From contig NZ_CP061308.1 in assembly GCF_018687935.1 (NCBI RefSeq), forward strand, positions 986,048 through 1,050,047: 64,000 nucleotides of DNA. The letters run 5' to 3'. The translations under genes were made by a program, and so were the position numbers. Under the pieces are notes generated by a model that was given only the letters and a program-made list of their open reading frames with translations, did no database searches and was not told where the DNA came from. Positions 23,006 through 33,368 of the stretch are shown here, one piece after another; within the stretch, counting starts at the first letter, position 1, and the number at the start of each line of letters is the position of its first letter. The stretch comes from Polynucleobacter sp. JS-JIR-5-A7 (GTDB lineage Bacteria > Pseudomonadota > Gammaproteobacteria > Burkholderiales > Burkholderiaceae).

Positions 23006-24421
23006 TTAAATAGACACGACTTTATGTGGATTGAGGATGTTTTGAGGGTCCAAAGCCCGTTTTAAGGTCTTCATCAGGTCATGGGCAACTTCACCCTTGT
23101 GAGCCCGCAAACCATCTAATTTAAGCTGGCCAACCCCATGTTCAGCAGAAATAGAGCCCTGGCAGCGCTCAACTTGAGCATAGATCAGCTCATGAATCGG
23201 CTTTTCATTGACCAAATTGAATGCCTTTGGGTCCACTCCAAATGGGGGAGCAATGTTGTAGTGAAGGTTGCCATCACCTAAGTGGCCAAAATTGATAATT
23301 CTGACCCCCGGGTATTTCAAGCGCATCAAAGTATCTGTTTCCTGAATAAAGCTTTCCAAGGCTGAAAGCGGAATGGTGATGTCATGTTTGAGGTTGGCGC
23401 CTTCTTGAGCCTGAGCGAGGGTGATGTGCTCTCGCATCTGCCAGAAGGTATTGGCCTGAGCTAGACTATTTGCAATCACGGCATCGGCAATCAATCCTGC
23501 CTCAAATGCCTCTTCCAGGATCGTTTCTAGCAGTTGTCTCACATGGGCTTCACTTTCATGATCTGATAATTCAATCAAGACGGTGTAGGGTGGATTTCCC
23601 TTTAGGGGATTTGCCATTTGCGGAAAATGCTTTTCATTGAGGGCCAAGGATTCTTGGGTCATCATCTCAAAACCGGTCAAAAGGGAAGTGGCATGCTTTT
23701 GAAATAAATTTAATAGAGCGATGGTGGAGGCAACGCTATTGGCTGCCACTAAGGTTGTCCATTGAGAGATTGGCATCGGGTATAACTTCATAACTGCGGC
23801 GGTAATAATGCCTAAAGTACCCTCAGAGCCAATAAAAAGGTCTCGTAAATCGTATCCAGTATTGTCTTTGCGTAAACCTTTTAAGCCATTCCAGATTTCA
23901 CCTTGCGCGGTTACTACCTCGAGACCAAGGCACAGATCGCGGGTATTGCCATAACGCAGCACGTTAGTGCCACCAGCATTGGTAGCTAAATTACCCCCAA
24001 TCATGCAGCTGCCTTCTGCCCCTAAGCTCAAAGGAAATAAGAAGTCTTGCTCGGCAGCTTTTTCCTGAACCGCTTGCAAAATACAACCTGCTTCAAGAGT
24101 AATCGTTTGGTTAGCAACATCAATTTCTCGAATGGTATTCATACGCTTTAAGTTGAGCACAATCTGTTTACCAGAGTCATCTGGTGTAGCGCCCCCACAA
24201 AATCCAGTATGACCACCTTGGGGAACCACAGCAATTTGGTTGGCTGCACACAGTTGCACAATCTTGGCTACTTCTTGGGCTGTTTTAGGTAAGACCACGG
24301 CCAAGGCTTTGCCCGTGTAACGCTTGCGCCAATCAGTGAGATAAGGTGCCTTATCCTGATCTGCGGTCAGAATAAATTTCTGCTCTAGAATTTGATGGAG
24401 CTCACCAAGGATCTGTTTCAT
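23006..24421 (-). CDS. FAD-linked D-2-hydroxyacid dehydrogenase (GlcD family)
   Basis: 471-aa flavoprotein of the vanillyl-alcohol-oxidase fold. The FAD-binding half has VVLPKTAQEVAKIVQLC, VVPQGGHTGFCGGATP and GSCMIGGNLATNAGGTNVLRYG. The C-terminal FAD-oxidase domain has NFGHLGDGNLHYNIAPP and ISAEHGVGQLK. The family includes D-2-hydroxyglutarate dehydrogenase, D-lactate dehydrogenase and glycolate oxidase subunit D. The single-subunit length without GlcE/GlcF neighbours favours the first two. The start overlaps the stop of the upstream DUF2069 gene by 4 bp (ATGA), so they are coupled. The exact substrate cannot be read from the sequence. Confidence 0.85.
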   Translation of the reverse strand: MKQILGELHQILEQKFILTADQDKAPYLTDWRKRYTGKALAVVLPKTAQEVAKIVQLCAANQIAVVPQGGHTGFCGGATPDDSGKQIVLNLKRMNTIREIDVANQTITLEAGCILQAVQEKAAEQDFLFPLSLGAEGSCMIGGNLATNAGGTNVLRYGNTRDLCLGLEVVTAQGEIWNGLKGLRKDNTGYDLRDLFIGSEGTLGIITAAVMKLYPMPISQWTTLVAANSVASTIALLNLFQKHATSLLTGFEMMTQESLALNEKHFPQMANPLKGNPPYTVLIELSDHESEAHVRQLLETILEEAFEAGLIADAVIANSLAQANTFWQMREHITLAQAQEGANLKHDITIPLSALESFIQETDTLMRLKYPGVRIINFGHLGDGNLHYNIAPPFGVDPKAFNLVNEKPIHELIYAQVERCQGSISAEHGVGQLKLDGLRAHKGEVAHDLMKTLKRALDPQNILNPHKVVSI

Positions 24422-24816
24422 TTTTGCGCTGCTTGTAACTTTTGTTTAGCCAAGTTCTTCGCTTCTTTTTTAATGGGCTTTAAATACATTAACAGGCAAA
24501 CAAAACCAATTGTTGCTAATAGAGTTTCTAAGACAGCCATCCAAAAATTGGCACCAGTTTCGAGGATGCGAACTAAGCCTTCGGTGATGTAGAGCAAAAT
24601 CAACATGGAAGCCCATTGCATGGTGTAAACCTGACCTTTCCAGAGGCCTGGAATAGCAAATAGCAATGGGATGCCTTTCAGAATCAGCCAAGAGCCACCA
24701 AGTCGCAGAGGCGAGATAAACCACTCCCAAGCAACACACAAAATGAACAAATCAATAAATGCAGCGGTAGCAATTAATTGATAGGGATTTTTATCCAGAA
24801 TTTTCTTAGCCATCAT
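24418..24816 (-). CDS. DUF2069 inner-membrane protein
   Basis: 132-aa protein with four hydrophobic helices (about 13-31, 38-58, 66-86, 91-111) and a basic C-terminal tail (KPIKKEAKNLAKQKLQAAQK). The 'LRLGGSWLILKGIPLLFAIPGLWKGQVYTMQW' region matches the DUF2069 pattern, in which a Gly-Leu-Trp-x-Gly-x-x-Tyr-Thr turn joins two helices. The function is unknown. It lies 3 bp after wrbA and overlaps the FAD-oxidase start, so wrbA-DUF2069-FAD oxidase form one operon. DUF2069 next to wrbA is a recurrent pair in betaproteobacteria, as I recall. Confidence 0.82.
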   Translation of the reverse strand: MMAKKILDKNPYQLIATAAFIDLFILCVAWEWFISPLRLGGSWLILKGIPLLFAIPGLWKGQVYTMQWASMLILLYITEGLVRILETGANFWMAVLETLLATIGFVCLLMYLKPIKKEAKNLAKQKLQAAQK

Positions 24817-24819
24817 GCA

Positions 24820-25428
<609 letters not shown>

Positions 25429-25441
25429 TTATGATACGGCG

Positions 25442-26290
25442 ATGCGCCTTTTTCGTAACCCCCAATTATGGCTCTCTCTTGCTAAAGAGATCTGGGAGGG
25501 TAATCGAGACCAAAAACTGAACCAAATCGCAGCCAGCTTAGCCTACACAACGATTCTCTCCTTGGTTCCTATGGTCACGATTGCAACCATGCTGATTGGC
25601 TATTTACCCAAGGTGATTCAGATTAAAAATGCCTTTAAGACTTGGCTATTAGATACTTATATGCCGGGCGGGATTAATCAACAGTTCTTTATTTACTTGG
25701 ATCAGTTTTCTGCGCAAGCCAGGGGCTTAACTCTTTTGGGTTTAGCTGGCTTATTTATTACTGCCATCATGACTTTGTCAGTCATTGAAGGGGCATTTAA
25801 TCAAATCTTCAAGGTACAAAGAAATCGCCCGCTTCATAAAAAGATTGTGATTTATGGGGCTGCGACAGTTTTGGGACCCATATTATTAGGACTAGGTATC
25901 TACTTAAGTGGCGTCTTATTCAGCGCTTCTCAGGGCTGGACGGAGGCAGTCTCCATTGGTTTTCGTCTCATCGCTACCGTGACACCACTATTTTTGGCTG
26001 TCTTGGTTTATACGGTTGTTTACAAGATCCTGCCGTATTCTCAAATTTTTTGGAAAGATGCCATCTTTGGCGCCTTCTTTGCCGCCCTCAGCTTTGAAAT
26101 CATGAAGTTTGGATTTGCAGTCTTTTTAACCCATACCGCTTTTTATAAAACGGTCTATGGGGCCTTTGCTATCTTCCCGCTAGCCTTGCTTTGGATCTAC
26201 TTGACTTGGTGGATTACCTTGGCTGGAGCCGTCCTAGTAGCGAATCTACCGAGCATTCGAAGTGGCGTCATTAGGGTTATTCGTTACTAA
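25442..26290 (+). CDS. YihY-family inner-membrane protein
   Basis: 282-aa membrane protein of the YihY/BrkB family, formerly mislabelled RNase BN. Six hydrophobic helices are visible. The conserved opening QKLNQIAASLAYTTILSLVPM (25-45) and the later VYKILPYSQIFWKDAIFGAFFAALSFEIMKFGF and YGAFAIFPLALLWIYLTWWI match the family. The function is unresolved (proposed envelope transport). The start ATG lies 19 bp from divergent wrbA, so both promoters must overlap the neighbouring coding sequence or be very compact. Confidence 0.88.
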   Translation: MRLFRNPQLWLSLAKEIWEGNRDQKLNQIAASLAYTTILSLVPMVTIATMLIGYLPKVIQIKNAFKTWLLDTYMPGGINQQFFIYLDQFSAQARGLTLLGLAGLFITAIMTLSVIEGAFNQIFKVQRNRPLHKKIVIYGAATVLGPILLGLGIYLSGVLFSASQGWTEAVSIGFRLIATVTPLFLAVLVYTVVYKILPYSQIFWKDAIFGAFFAALSFEIMKFGFAVFLTHTAFYKTVYGAFAIFPLALLWIYLTWWITLAGAVLVANLPSIRSGVIRVIRY

Positions 26291-26365
26291 AATAAACAAT
26301 AAATCTTGATTCGGTGCTTGCTTGGGTCTATATTGAACTGAGATATTCATTGTTTTGGAGACGAC

Positions 26366-26821
26366 ATGAAAGTTCATGACATTCTGCGTGTGAAGGGCGG
26401 CACTTTATTTACCGTTGCTCCCGAGACTGCGTTGCAAACGGCAGTGCTGATCATGAGCGAGCATGACATTGGCTCTTTGGTTGTGATGGAGTATGACAAG
26501 CTAGTTGGGATCCTCACTTTTCGTGAAGTGATTGCAGCATTAGCAAGCCATCATGGCAAATTAGATGATTTGCAAGTCAATGCAGTGATGAATCAGAAGC
26601 CTTTGACCTGCAATATGGAAACTGAAATCGACGAAGTGCGTCGCATGATGTTAGTTGATCATGCTCGTTACCTGCCGGTAGTTGATCAAAAGATGTTGAT
26701 GGGTGTGATCTCTTTTTATGATGTAGCAAAATCCGTTGTAGAGGCTCAAGACTTCGAGAACTCGATGCTCAAGGCCTATATTCGCGACTGGCCAGAAGAT
26801 ACTGAAAAGGCCGCTAATTAA
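26366..26821 (+). CDS. CBS-domain protein
   Basis: 151-aa cytoplasmic protein consisting of a tandem CBS pair (Bateman module). The first half (VAPETALQTAVLIMSEHDIGSLVVMEYDKLVGILTFREVI) and second half (MNQKPLTCNMETEIDEVRRMMLVDHARYLPVVDQKMLMGVISFYDV) each show the beta-alpha-beta-beta-alpha CBS pattern. These modules bind adenine nucleotides and sense energy state. No catalytic domain is attached. GGAG lies 6 nt before the start. It precedes aroC by 43 bp. Confidence 0.87.
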   Translation: MKVHDILRVKGGTLFTVAPETALQTAVLIMSEHDIGSLVVMEYDKLVGILTFREVIAALASHHGKLDDLQVNAVMNQKPLTCNMETEIDEVRRMMLVDHARYLPVVDQKMLMGVISFYDVAKSVVEAQDFENSMLKAYIRDWPEDTEKAAN

Positions 26822-26864
26822 GGATTTCTAGTCGAATATTCAGGACAAATGACATAATGTGGGT

Positions 26865-27980
26865 ATGTCAGGAAATACTTTAGGCCTTCTTTTTACTGTT
26901 ACCACTTTTGGTGAATCACATGGTCCCGCAATCGGGGCTGTGGTTGATGGCTGCCCTCCTGGCATGCTTTTGAGTGAGGCTGATCTACAAACAGACCTAG
27001 ATCGTCGTAGGCCTGGCACCTCTCGTCACGTCACTCAACGCAAAGAAGAAGATAGGGTTGAGATTTTGTCGGGTGTTTTTGAAGGCAAAACGACCGGTGC
27101 GCCCATTGGTCTATTGATACGCAATACCGACCAACGGAGCCAAGACTACGGCGATATATTGCAAACATTTCGACCTGGTCATGCCGACTATGCCTATCAC
27201 CATAAATATGGACTACGTGATCCACGGGGCGGCGGCCGTTCTTCAGCTCGCCTCACAGCACCTGTAGTGGCAGCTGCAGCTATTGCAAAAAAATGGCTGC
27301 AGCAACAATACGGCACAGAGTTTTACGGCTATATGAGCCAACTCGGCGACATCGAAATTCCGTTCGAGGATGTTGCACAGATTGAACAAAATCCTTTTTT
27401 TGCTGCGAATGCCAAGATCATTCCGCAATTAGAGACTTATATGGATGAACTGCGCAAAGCAGGAGATTCTTGTGGGGCTCGAATTGAGGTGCGTGCTCGT
27501 AATGTACCTATCGGTCTTGGAGAGCCCTTGTTTGATAAGCTTGATGCAGATATTGCCCATGCCATGATGGGGATCAATGCTGTAAAAGGAGTTGAAATTG
27601 GTTCTGGCTTTCAGTCAGTGGCTCAGCGCGGCAGTGAACATGGTGATGAATTATTTCCTAATGGCTTTGCTAGCAATCATGCCGGCGGTACATTGGGTGG
27701 CATCAGCACTAGTCAAGACCTGCGAGTATCGATTGCGATCAAACCAACTTCAAGCATCATGAGCCCTAAACAATCCATTGATCTCCATGGCAAGCCAATG
27801 ACTGTTCAAACTAAGGGACGTCATGATCCTTGTGTTGGTATACGAGCAACCCCAATCGCTGAAGCGATGCTAGCTTTAGTCCTCATGGATCATGCATTGC
27901 GTCATCGCGCTCAGTGCGCTGATGTCAAGCTTGAGGTATCGCCTATTCCTGCGGCACGACCTGGCTCCAAAAGCGATTAG
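26865..27980 (+). CDS. aroC: Chorismate synthase
   Basis: 371 aa from the ATG at 26865; the in-frame GTG 6 bp earlier is less likely. It catalyses 5-enolpyruvylshikimate-3-phosphate to chorismate with reduced FMN, the last common step of aromatic amino-acid synthesis. Family signatures are [12 protein letters not shown] near the N-terminus, [25 protein letters not shown] and, near the C-terminus, [18 protein letters not shown]. Normal length. It is followed 14 bp later by an MFS transporter gene on the same strand. Confidence 0.97.
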   Translation: MSGNTLGLLFTVTTFGESHGPAIGAVVDGCPPGMLLSEADLQTDLDRRRPGTSRHVTQRKEEDRVEILSGVFEGKTTGAPIGLLIRNTDQRSQDYGDILQTFRPGHADYAYHHKYGLRDPRGGGRSSARLTAPVVAAAAIAKKWLQQQYGTEFYGYMSQLGDIEIPFEDVAQIEQNPFFAANAKIIPQLETYMDELRKAGDSCGARIEVRARNVPIGLGEPLFDKLDADIAHAMMGINAVKGVEIGSGFQSVAQRGSEHGDELFPNGFASNHAGGTLGGISTSQDLRVSIAIKPTSSIMSPKQSIDLHGKPMTVQTKGRHDPCVGIRATPIAEAMLALVLMDHALRHRAQCADVKLEVSPIPAARPGSKSD

Positions 27981-27994
27981 TAAATCCCACTAAG

Positions 27995-29164
27995 ATGACG
28001 CCTTCGCTTCGCTGGGCCTTCGGGTCCTTTTTCTTTTTATATTTTGCTTATGTTGGCTTGGTTTCACCGTATGCCAGCCTTTTCTTCTTAGATCATGGTT
28101 TTAATGTCATCGAGATTGCTGTACTGATGTCGATGCTACAAGTTACCCGTATCGTTGGTCCATTTAGTTGGGGCTGGCTTTCAGATTACCTCTCTAATCG
28201 CATCGGCATCATTCGTGTTTGTGCTTGTTTGGCCGCCTTAGTCTTCGTATGCATCTTTTTTTTACATAGCTACTTCAGCTTCTTTATTTGGATGTTTGTA
28301 TTACATACGATCTTGAGTAGTCAAATGCCTTTGGGCGAGACGGCAACTATTCATGCTTTATACAAAGACAATTCGTTTGATCAGCGTTATGGACGCCTGC
28401 GCTTATGGGGTTCAATCGGGTTCATCACCATGGTTTTATTTGCAGGTGAATTATTTCAGCGTAAAGGTATTGAGTTATATCCAATAGTTGGTGTCATTGT
28501 GTTATTTGCTTTGGCGCTCATTACTTTTTTCTTGCACGAGCCCAAGATGGAGCGTCGCAAAATGGTGAAAGGCGAGTTACTTATTGTGCTTATTAATCCA
28601 GACGTAAGGTGGTTTTTGATCTCTGGCTTTTTCATGATCTTCGCCCATGCTGCTTTATACGTTTTCTATTCACTATATTTGGCAGACCTTGGTTACGACA
28701 AATTTCAAATCGGCTTGTTTTGGGCTTTAGGAGTTGCCGCAGAAGTAATCTTCTTTTACTTCCAAAATAAATTGCTGAGCCGATTGGATGCTGAGGTGAT
28801 ATTACAAGGCGCATTTGGAATTGGTGTGATCCGCTTCATTCTGATTGCCTTTTTACCAATCACTTCTGTATTGATTGTTGCGCAGTTGATGCATGCTGCT
28901 ACTTTTGCAGCTCACCACAGCGCTGCCACAAAATTACTGCAGCGCTGGTTTACCGGTCCCTTACAAGCAAGGGGGCAAGCTATTATGGCTACCGTTTCTT
29001 ACGGTTTAGGTGGCACTATTGGTGGACTATGTGCCGGTTGGATTTGGGATCTTTCTCAACCTCGAGATGTCTTTGTGATGTCCGCTTTTGCTTGTGGAAT
29101 AGCGGGGATGGCAATTCAGAAAATGAGACCTCATCACCATCCAACTGAAAAGATTAGTAACTAA
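27995..29164 (+). CDS. MFS transporter, HcaT-like (MFS_1_like)
   Basis: 389-aa 12-helix transporter resembling the 3-phenylpropionate transporter HcaT group: SFFFLYFAYVGLVSPYASLFF at the N-terminus, FSWGWLSDYL after helix 2, RYGRLRLWGSIGFI before helix 5, and AAHHSAATKLLQRWF before helix 10. The substrate is unknown. It lies 14 bp after aroC and probably shares its transcript. It is convergent with the parvulin gene, with 28 bp between stops. Confidence 0.85.
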   Translation: MTPSLRWAFGSFFFLYFAYVGLVSPYASLFFLDHGFNVIEIAVLMSMLQVTRIVGPFSWGWLSDYLSNRIGIIRVCACLAALVFVCIFFLHSYFSFFIWMFVLHTILSSQMPLGETATIHALYKDNSFDQRYGRLRLWGSIGFITMVLFAGELFQRKGIELYPIVGVIVLFALALITFFLHEPKMERRKMVKGELLIVLINPDVRWFLISGFFMIFAHAALYVFYSLYLADLGYDKFQIGLFWALGVAAEVIFFYFQNKLLSRLDAEVILQGAFGIGVIRFILIAFLPITSVLIVAQLMHAATFAAHHSAATKLLQRWFTGPLQARGQAIMATVSYGLGGTIGGLCAGWIWDLSQPRDVFVMSAFACGIAGMAIQKMRPHHHPTEKISN

Positions 29165-29192
29165 GAAGCCAAGAGCCCTTACTCAGCAATTC

Positions 29193-29984
29193 TTACTGAA
29201 CTTTTGCCTTCGCACGAAGTTTTTGCATCATCTCGGTAAATTTAGCTTTCTGCCAATTTTGATCAGAAGCAATCATCTGTTTCAACTCTGCCTTGAGTTC
29301 GTCAAAGCTAGGCGCCTTCATATCTCGAGAGTCAACTGTCTTAATGATGTGCCAGCCAAACTGTGATTTCACTGGTTTATCAGTCATTTGACCGTTCTTT
29401 AGTTGCACCATTGCCTTAGAGAACTCTGGAACAAGTGCTTTGTCATTTACCCAGCCAAGGTCGCCGCCGTTCGTCGCTGAACCCGGATCCTTTGACTTGG
29501 CTTTAGCAATCTCTCCAAAGTTGCCGCCGGCTTTGATTTGAGCAATGATGGCTTTTGCATCAGTCTCTTTCTCAACCAAAATATGCTCGATATGGTATTC
29601 CTTGCCGGTATATTGCGTCTTAACCGATTCATAAGCAGCATTGAGTTCTGCCACAGTGACACCTTCTTTTTCGATATAGTCTTCAAAAACAGCAGCAACT
29701 AAGATGCCTACGCGTGATTGCTCTAACTGTTCGCGCACAGATTCTTTTTGAATCACGCCACGCTTATCAGCCTCTTGCAGAATTAATTCTTTAGTCACCA
29801 GCATTTCACGTGCTTGATCGCGTACCTGAGGGTTATCTCCTTGCCCTGACTTTTGCACCAATTTATCTAGCTGAGCTTTAGGGATGGACTTGCCATTCAC
29901 GATGGCTGCATTTTGCGCAAAGGTTGGTGCTGAAATCAGGAGTGCGGCTAGGCTAAAAGAGATCAGGTGACGGGTATTTAACAT
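29193..29984 (-). CDS. Periplasmic parvulin-type peptidyl-prolyl isomerase
   Basis: 263 aa from the ATG at 29984; an in-frame TTG 12 bp upstream is less likely. The signal peptide is LISFSLAALLISAPTFA-QNA. An N-terminal chaperone-like helical region (about 25-125) precedes a single parvulin domain (EYHIEHILVEKETDAKAIIAQIKAGGNFGEIA, SKDPGSATNGGDLGWV, QFGWHIIKTVD). It assists folding of exported and outer-membrane proteins, comparable to PpiD/SurA or PrsA but with one rotamase domain. It is the last gene of the yciB-bolA-parvulin run. Confidence 0.9.
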   Translation of the reverse strand: MLNTRHLISFSLAALLISAPTFAQNAAIVNGKSIPKAQLDKLVQKSGQGDNPQVRDQAREMLVTKELILQEADKRGVIQKESVREQLEQSRVGILVAAVFEDYIEKEGVTVAELNAAYESVKTQYTGKEYHIEHILVEKETDAKAIIAQIKAGGNFGEIAKAKSKDPGSATNGGDLGWVNDKALVPEFSKAMVQLKNGQMTDKPVKSQFGWHIIKTVDSRDMKAPSFDELKAELKQMIASDQNWQKAKFTEMMQKLRAKAKVQ

Positions 29985-30030
29985 GGTGACTATCAAGTAA
30001 AAGTAATGAATTGCAAGAGTGTAAAGCAGG

Positions 30031-30315
30031 CTAGATATTGGCTTCCTGTGGAGTCTGGGCAGTAATCGTTAAGGCATGGATTTCGCTAGGAATATGGCGA
30101 TGCAAAGCGGCATAAATTGCCCGATGACGGGCGACCAGAGTTAATCCCTGAAATTCTGGGGCAACGATGGTGACCTTAAAGTGTCCACCGCCTGAGGCTG
30201 CGCCCGCATGCCCCGCATGCAGATGACTCTCGTCTTCGATCTGTAGCCGTTGAATATCAAAAGCCTTATTTAAATCTTCTTCAAACAGGGTAATGCGTTT
30301 TTGGTTAAGGGTCAT
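30031..30315 (-). CDS. bolA: BolA family protein
   Basis: 94 aa from the ATG at 30313-30315, which overlaps the yciB stop (ATGA). The longer frame start at 30348 would run into yciB and is not needed. It has the BolA fold pattern: HLHAGHAGAASGGGHFKVTIVAPEFQGLTLVARHRAIYAAL. BolA proteins bind monothiol glutaredoxins and iron-sulfur clusters and affect morphology and stress responses. The Gly-rich stretch before GGHF is a little longer than in E. coli. It is cotranscribed with yciB and the parvulin gene. Confidence 0.9.
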   Translation of the reverse strand: MTLNQKRITLFEEDLNKAFDIQRLQIEDESHLHAGHAGAASGGGHFKVTIVAPEFQGLTLVARHRAIYAALHRHIPSEIHALTITAQTPQEANI

Positions 30316-30860
30316 TGTTCTGGATGCTCCATATGGCGTGATAGCCAAACACCTTGGATGATGACAAAGGCTACCAGCAGTCCAGTACTGCCAAAGAGTT
30401 TGAAATTGACCCAGGTTTCCTCAGAATATTCAAATGCAATATATAAGTTGAGGGCACCCATGAAGAAAAAGAAGGCTGACCATGCCAGATTGAGTCGATG
30501 CCATACAGAGTGGGAACTCTCAGGTTTGAGGCTTACCTGCTTGCCCATTAATACTTCAATCCAATTCTTATTAAAGAACATTGCACTGATAAGCAAAGCG
30601 CCTGAAAAGAGCCAATAGAGGGCGGTTGGCTTCAATTGAATAAAGGTCTTATCGTGCAAGAAAATGGTTAGGCTTCCAAAGACAATAATCATCACCAGGC
30701 TGACCCATTGCATCGCATCGATTTTGCGATGACGATAATAGACCCAGAGAATCTGTCCGATGGTGGCAACCATGGCTACGATAGTCGCCGTATAGATATC
30801 ACCAAATTTAAAGGCGATAAAGAACAGAATAATGGGGAAGAGGTCAAATAAAAATTTCAT
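30312..30860 (-). CDS. yciB: Inner-membrane septation protein A (YciB)
   Basis: 182-aa membrane protein of five helices. It opens MKFLFDLFPIILFFIAFK, the YciB/IspZ signature, and includes ILWVYYRHRKIDAMQWVSL and FNKNWIEVLMGKQVSL plus WHRLNLAWSAFFFFMGALNLYIAF. It is implicated in septation and envelope synthesis. It is the first gene of the yciB-bolA-parvulin run, 45 bp after msrB on the same strand. Confidence 0.93.
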   Translation of the reverse strand: MKFLFDLFPIILFFIAFKFGDIYTATIVAMVATIGQILWVYYRHRKIDAMQWVSLVMIIVFGSLTIFLHDKTFIQLKPTALYWLFSGALLISAMFFNKNWIEVLMGKQVSLKPESSHSVWHRLNLAWSAFFFFMGALNLYIAFEYSEETWVNFKLFGSTGLLVAFVIIQGVWLSRHMEHPEQ

Positions 30861-30905
30861 AGGTAGGATTATCCCGCTATTTAGCTCACAAGCCTTTTTA
30901 CGGCC

Positions 30906-31316
30906 TTAGTCTTTTTTACTTGCTTGGGCATTCTCACTGGGATCAAAGCTCAAAGAGGCAGAGTTGATGCAGTAACGTAGACCAGTAGGCATGGGGCCAT
31001 CATCAAAGACATGCCCTAAATGGGCATCACAGTTGGCGCAACGTACTTCGGTACGAATCATGCCGTGAGTTGTGTCACGTACTTCCTTGATAGATGATGT
31101 CTCTTGAGGGGCGTTATAGCTTGGCCATCCGCAACCAGCATCAAATTTGGTATCAGACAAGAAGAGGGGGGTGCCACAGCACACACAAGTGTATTTTCCT
31201 TGAGCCCAATGATCCCAATACTTGCCACTAAAAGGCCTCTCAGTTGCCGCTTCACGAGTAACTCGATACTCAATATCGCTGAGGATTTTTTTATATTCTT
31301 GATCCGTTTTTTTCAT
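30906..31316 (-). CDS. msrB: Peptide-methionine (R)-S-oxide reductase MsrB
   Basis: 136-aa repair enzyme reducing methionine-R-sulfoxide in proteins. Structural zinc is held by two C-x2-C pairs (CVCCGTPL and [12 protein letters not shown]). The catalytic Cys is in [11 protein letters not shown]. The N-terminal TEKPF-like segment reads [19 protein letters not shown]. No signal peptide, so cytoplasmic. It lies between selO and yciB on the same strand, and with SelO it fits a redox-protection pair. Confidence 0.95.
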   Translation of the reverse strand: MKKTDQEYKKILSDIEYRVTREAATERPFSGKYWDHWAQGKYTCVCCGTPLFLSDTKFDAGCGWPSYNAPQETSSIKEVRDTTHGMIRTEVRCANCDAHLGHVFDDGPMPTGLRYCINSASLSFDPSENAQASKKD

Positions 31317-31350
31317 CTATGCTCCGATAAGTATTATCTATTCCAAACTC

Positions 31351-32820
31351 TTAAGAAGAGCAACTCACAGCAACTCTTTCTAAATCTGCAGGTGGTGGCG
31401 CTGCATACTCTTCATGCTCAGGCTGCTCATCATAGGGCTTGCTGAGGATATTCATTAATAGCGTGACTTCTGAAAAGTCATGTAGTTGTGCTTTATCAAT
31501 AGCCGCTTGTGCTAAATGATTGCGCAAAATATATTTAGGATTTACTAGGTTCATCGCCTGGATTCTTGCAGCATCTTGACTAGATTCTGATATGAGGCGC
31601 TGAAGATAATCTGTAAACCACTGGTCTATTGCCACACGATCCACGAATTGATCTCTTAGCGTGATTTTCTCAATGGCTTGCTCTAATTTAACTTGGCTAA
31701 GTTGTCTAAAGAAGCTGGTGAAATCCACGCTTGAATCATGCATTGCCTGCAATAAGCGCTCTATCAGTTGGATGTCGCTATCTTGAGAGGTTTGTAACCC
31801 TAATTTTTGTCTGAATGTAGATTGCCATGCTTGTGCATAGGCTACAGGAAATTCTTCTAAGGCTTCGCGTAATATTGATTGGGCTTGGCTTTCATCGTGA
31901 GTAAGCTCAAGGAGTGGTAAGAAGGCGCTGGCTAAGCAGGCCATATTCCAATGCATGATTTGAGGTTGGCGATGGTATGCGTATCTACCTCCGTGATCAC
32001 TATGGTTGCAAATATGATCTATTTCAAAATGATCTAAGAACCCAAATGGTCCGTAGTCCATCGTCAGGCCAAGTGCGCTGATATTGTCACTATTTAAGAC
32101 CCCATGGCAGAAACCAACAGACTGCCATTGCGCCACTAACTTGGCATTACGCACGCTGATGTGTTTGAATAGCTCGAGATAAGGTTCAACATTGTTTTTG
32201 CATTCAGGGTAATGATCCTGAATTAATAAATCGGCTAGCTCTTTGAGCCGCACGATGCTTTGTGTAGAAGCGAAGTGCTCAAAATGACCAATCCGAATAA
32301 AGCTAGGTGCTAAGCGCGCACAAACAGCAGCAGTCTCCATCGTTTCGCGGAAAACTGGTAATGCTGAACCAACAACTGAAAGCGCTCTAGTTGTTGGGAT
32401 GCCGAGTGCATTCATGGCCTCGCTACATAAAAATTCTCGAATAGAAGATCTGAGGACGGCTCGTCCATCACCCATACGGGAATACAGAGTTTTGCCAGCA
32501 CCTTTGAGTTGAATTTCTTGGCCATTAGCCTCGCCAAGCAAAATTGCTCTGCCATCACCCAATTGACCAGCCCAGACCCCAAACTGATGACCGCTATAGA
32601 CTGTTGAAATTGGCTTAGCAAAATCATGCTTGCCATTACTTAAGGAGTTTCCCGCTAGAAGCTCTAGCCATGCGGGATCAGAAGGCAGGCCATCCTGAGA
32701 AACCGAGAGCTGAATAAGATTGGCCGCAGAAGGTGAAAATGCTACCCAATAAGGATCTGGAATTGGGCTCGGAAAGGTGATCTGGCAGACGTCATCGCCG
32801 CTTAAAGTAAAGGCCATCAA
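31351..32820 (-). CDS. selO: Protein adenylyltransferase SelO (YdiU/UPF0061)
   Basis: 489-aa pseudokinase-fold enzyme that transfers AMP from ATP to proteins. Family segments are NGKHDFAKPISTVYSGHQFGVWAGQLGDGRAILLGE, IQLKGAGKTLYSRMGDGRAVLRSSIREFLCSEAM, and GVLNSDNISALGLTMDYGPFGFLDHFE. The C-terminus (ERVAVSCSS) has the Cys near the end seen in bacterial SelO, where it forms a redox disulfide. Full length. It is placed 34 bp before msrB, another oxidative-stress gene. Confidence 0.95.
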   Translation of the reverse strand: MMAFTLSGDDVCQITFPSPIPDPYWVAFSPSAANLIQLSVSQDGLPSDPAWLELLAGNSLSNGKHDFAKPISTVYSGHQFGVWAGQLGDGRAILLGEANGQEIQLKGAGKTLYSRMGDGRAVLRSSIREFLCSEAMNALGIPTTRALSVVGSALPVFRETMETAAVCARLAPSFIRIGHFEHFASTQSIVRLKELADLLIQDHYPECKNNVEPYLELFKHISVRNAKLVAQWQSVGFCHGVLNSDNISALGLTMDYGPFGFLDHFEIDHICNHSDHGGRYAYHRQPQIMHWNMACLASAFLPLLELTHDESQAQSILREALEEFPVAYAQAWQSTFRQKLGLQTSQDSDIQLIERLLQAMHDSSVDFTSFFRQLSQVKLEQAIEKITLRDQFVDRVAIDQWFTDYLQRLISESSQDAARIQAMNLVNPKYILRNHLAQAAIDKAQLHDFSEVTLLMNILSKPYDEQPEHEEYAAPPPADLERVAVSCSS

Positions 32821-32872
32821 GCTATTCTAGGTGTATTCCCAAAATGGTGCTCAAGCCTCTAAAATTGCCAGT

Positions 32873-33355
32873 ATGACTAAACAAGTACAAATTAATCCCC
32901 AAACTCAACTCGCCAATTTAGGTGAGGAGTTAAATGTTCCTTTTTTAAAACTATTGGGCGTTCGCTTTCTCAGCGCTGAGATGGGAAAGGGAGAAATCCT
33001 GTTGGCCCTAAAGCCAGAGCATACCAATACCTGGGCAGTGGCTCATGGCGGGGTGTTATTAACCTTGATGGATGTCGCGATGGCTGTTGCTGCTAGATCT
33101 GGTGATCCGAGTGATCGTAGTGTAGTCACCATTGAGCTCAAGAATAATTTTATGCAAGCTGCTAATGGAGTCTTGCGAGTGAAAGCAGATACAGTTCGTA
33201 GAACAGCGACTATGGCATTTTGTGAAGCAAAGCTCTACAACGATCAAGGGGAAGTCTGTTGCATGGCAACGGGAACATTCCAATACATTAAGCGTCTGCC
33301 AGCACGCGATAGCAGCGGTGAGCGGGTAGTGAACGAAGACCTTCGTTCAAAATAA
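32873..33355 (+). CDS. Hotdog-fold thioesterase (PaaI family)
   Basis: 160 aa from the ATG at 32873; the upstream GTG extension is less likely. It carries the hotdog domain with AVAHGGVLLTLMDVAMAVAARSG, the PaaI-type HGG-x5-D pattern where the Asp is the usual catalytic residue. It hydrolyses acyl-CoA thioesters, exact chain unknown. It is divergent from selO and convergent with the NRDE-family gene, stops 13 bp apart. Confidence 0.85.
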   Translation: MTKQVQINPQTQLANLGEELNVPFLKLLGVRFLSAEMGKGEILLALKPEHTNTWAVAHGGVLLTLMDVAMAVAARSGDPSDRSVVTIELKNNFMQAANGVLRVKADTVRRTATMAFCEAKLYNDQGEVCCMATGTFQYIKRLPARDSSGERVVNEDLRSK

Positions 33356-33368
33356 AATGAACGTGTTT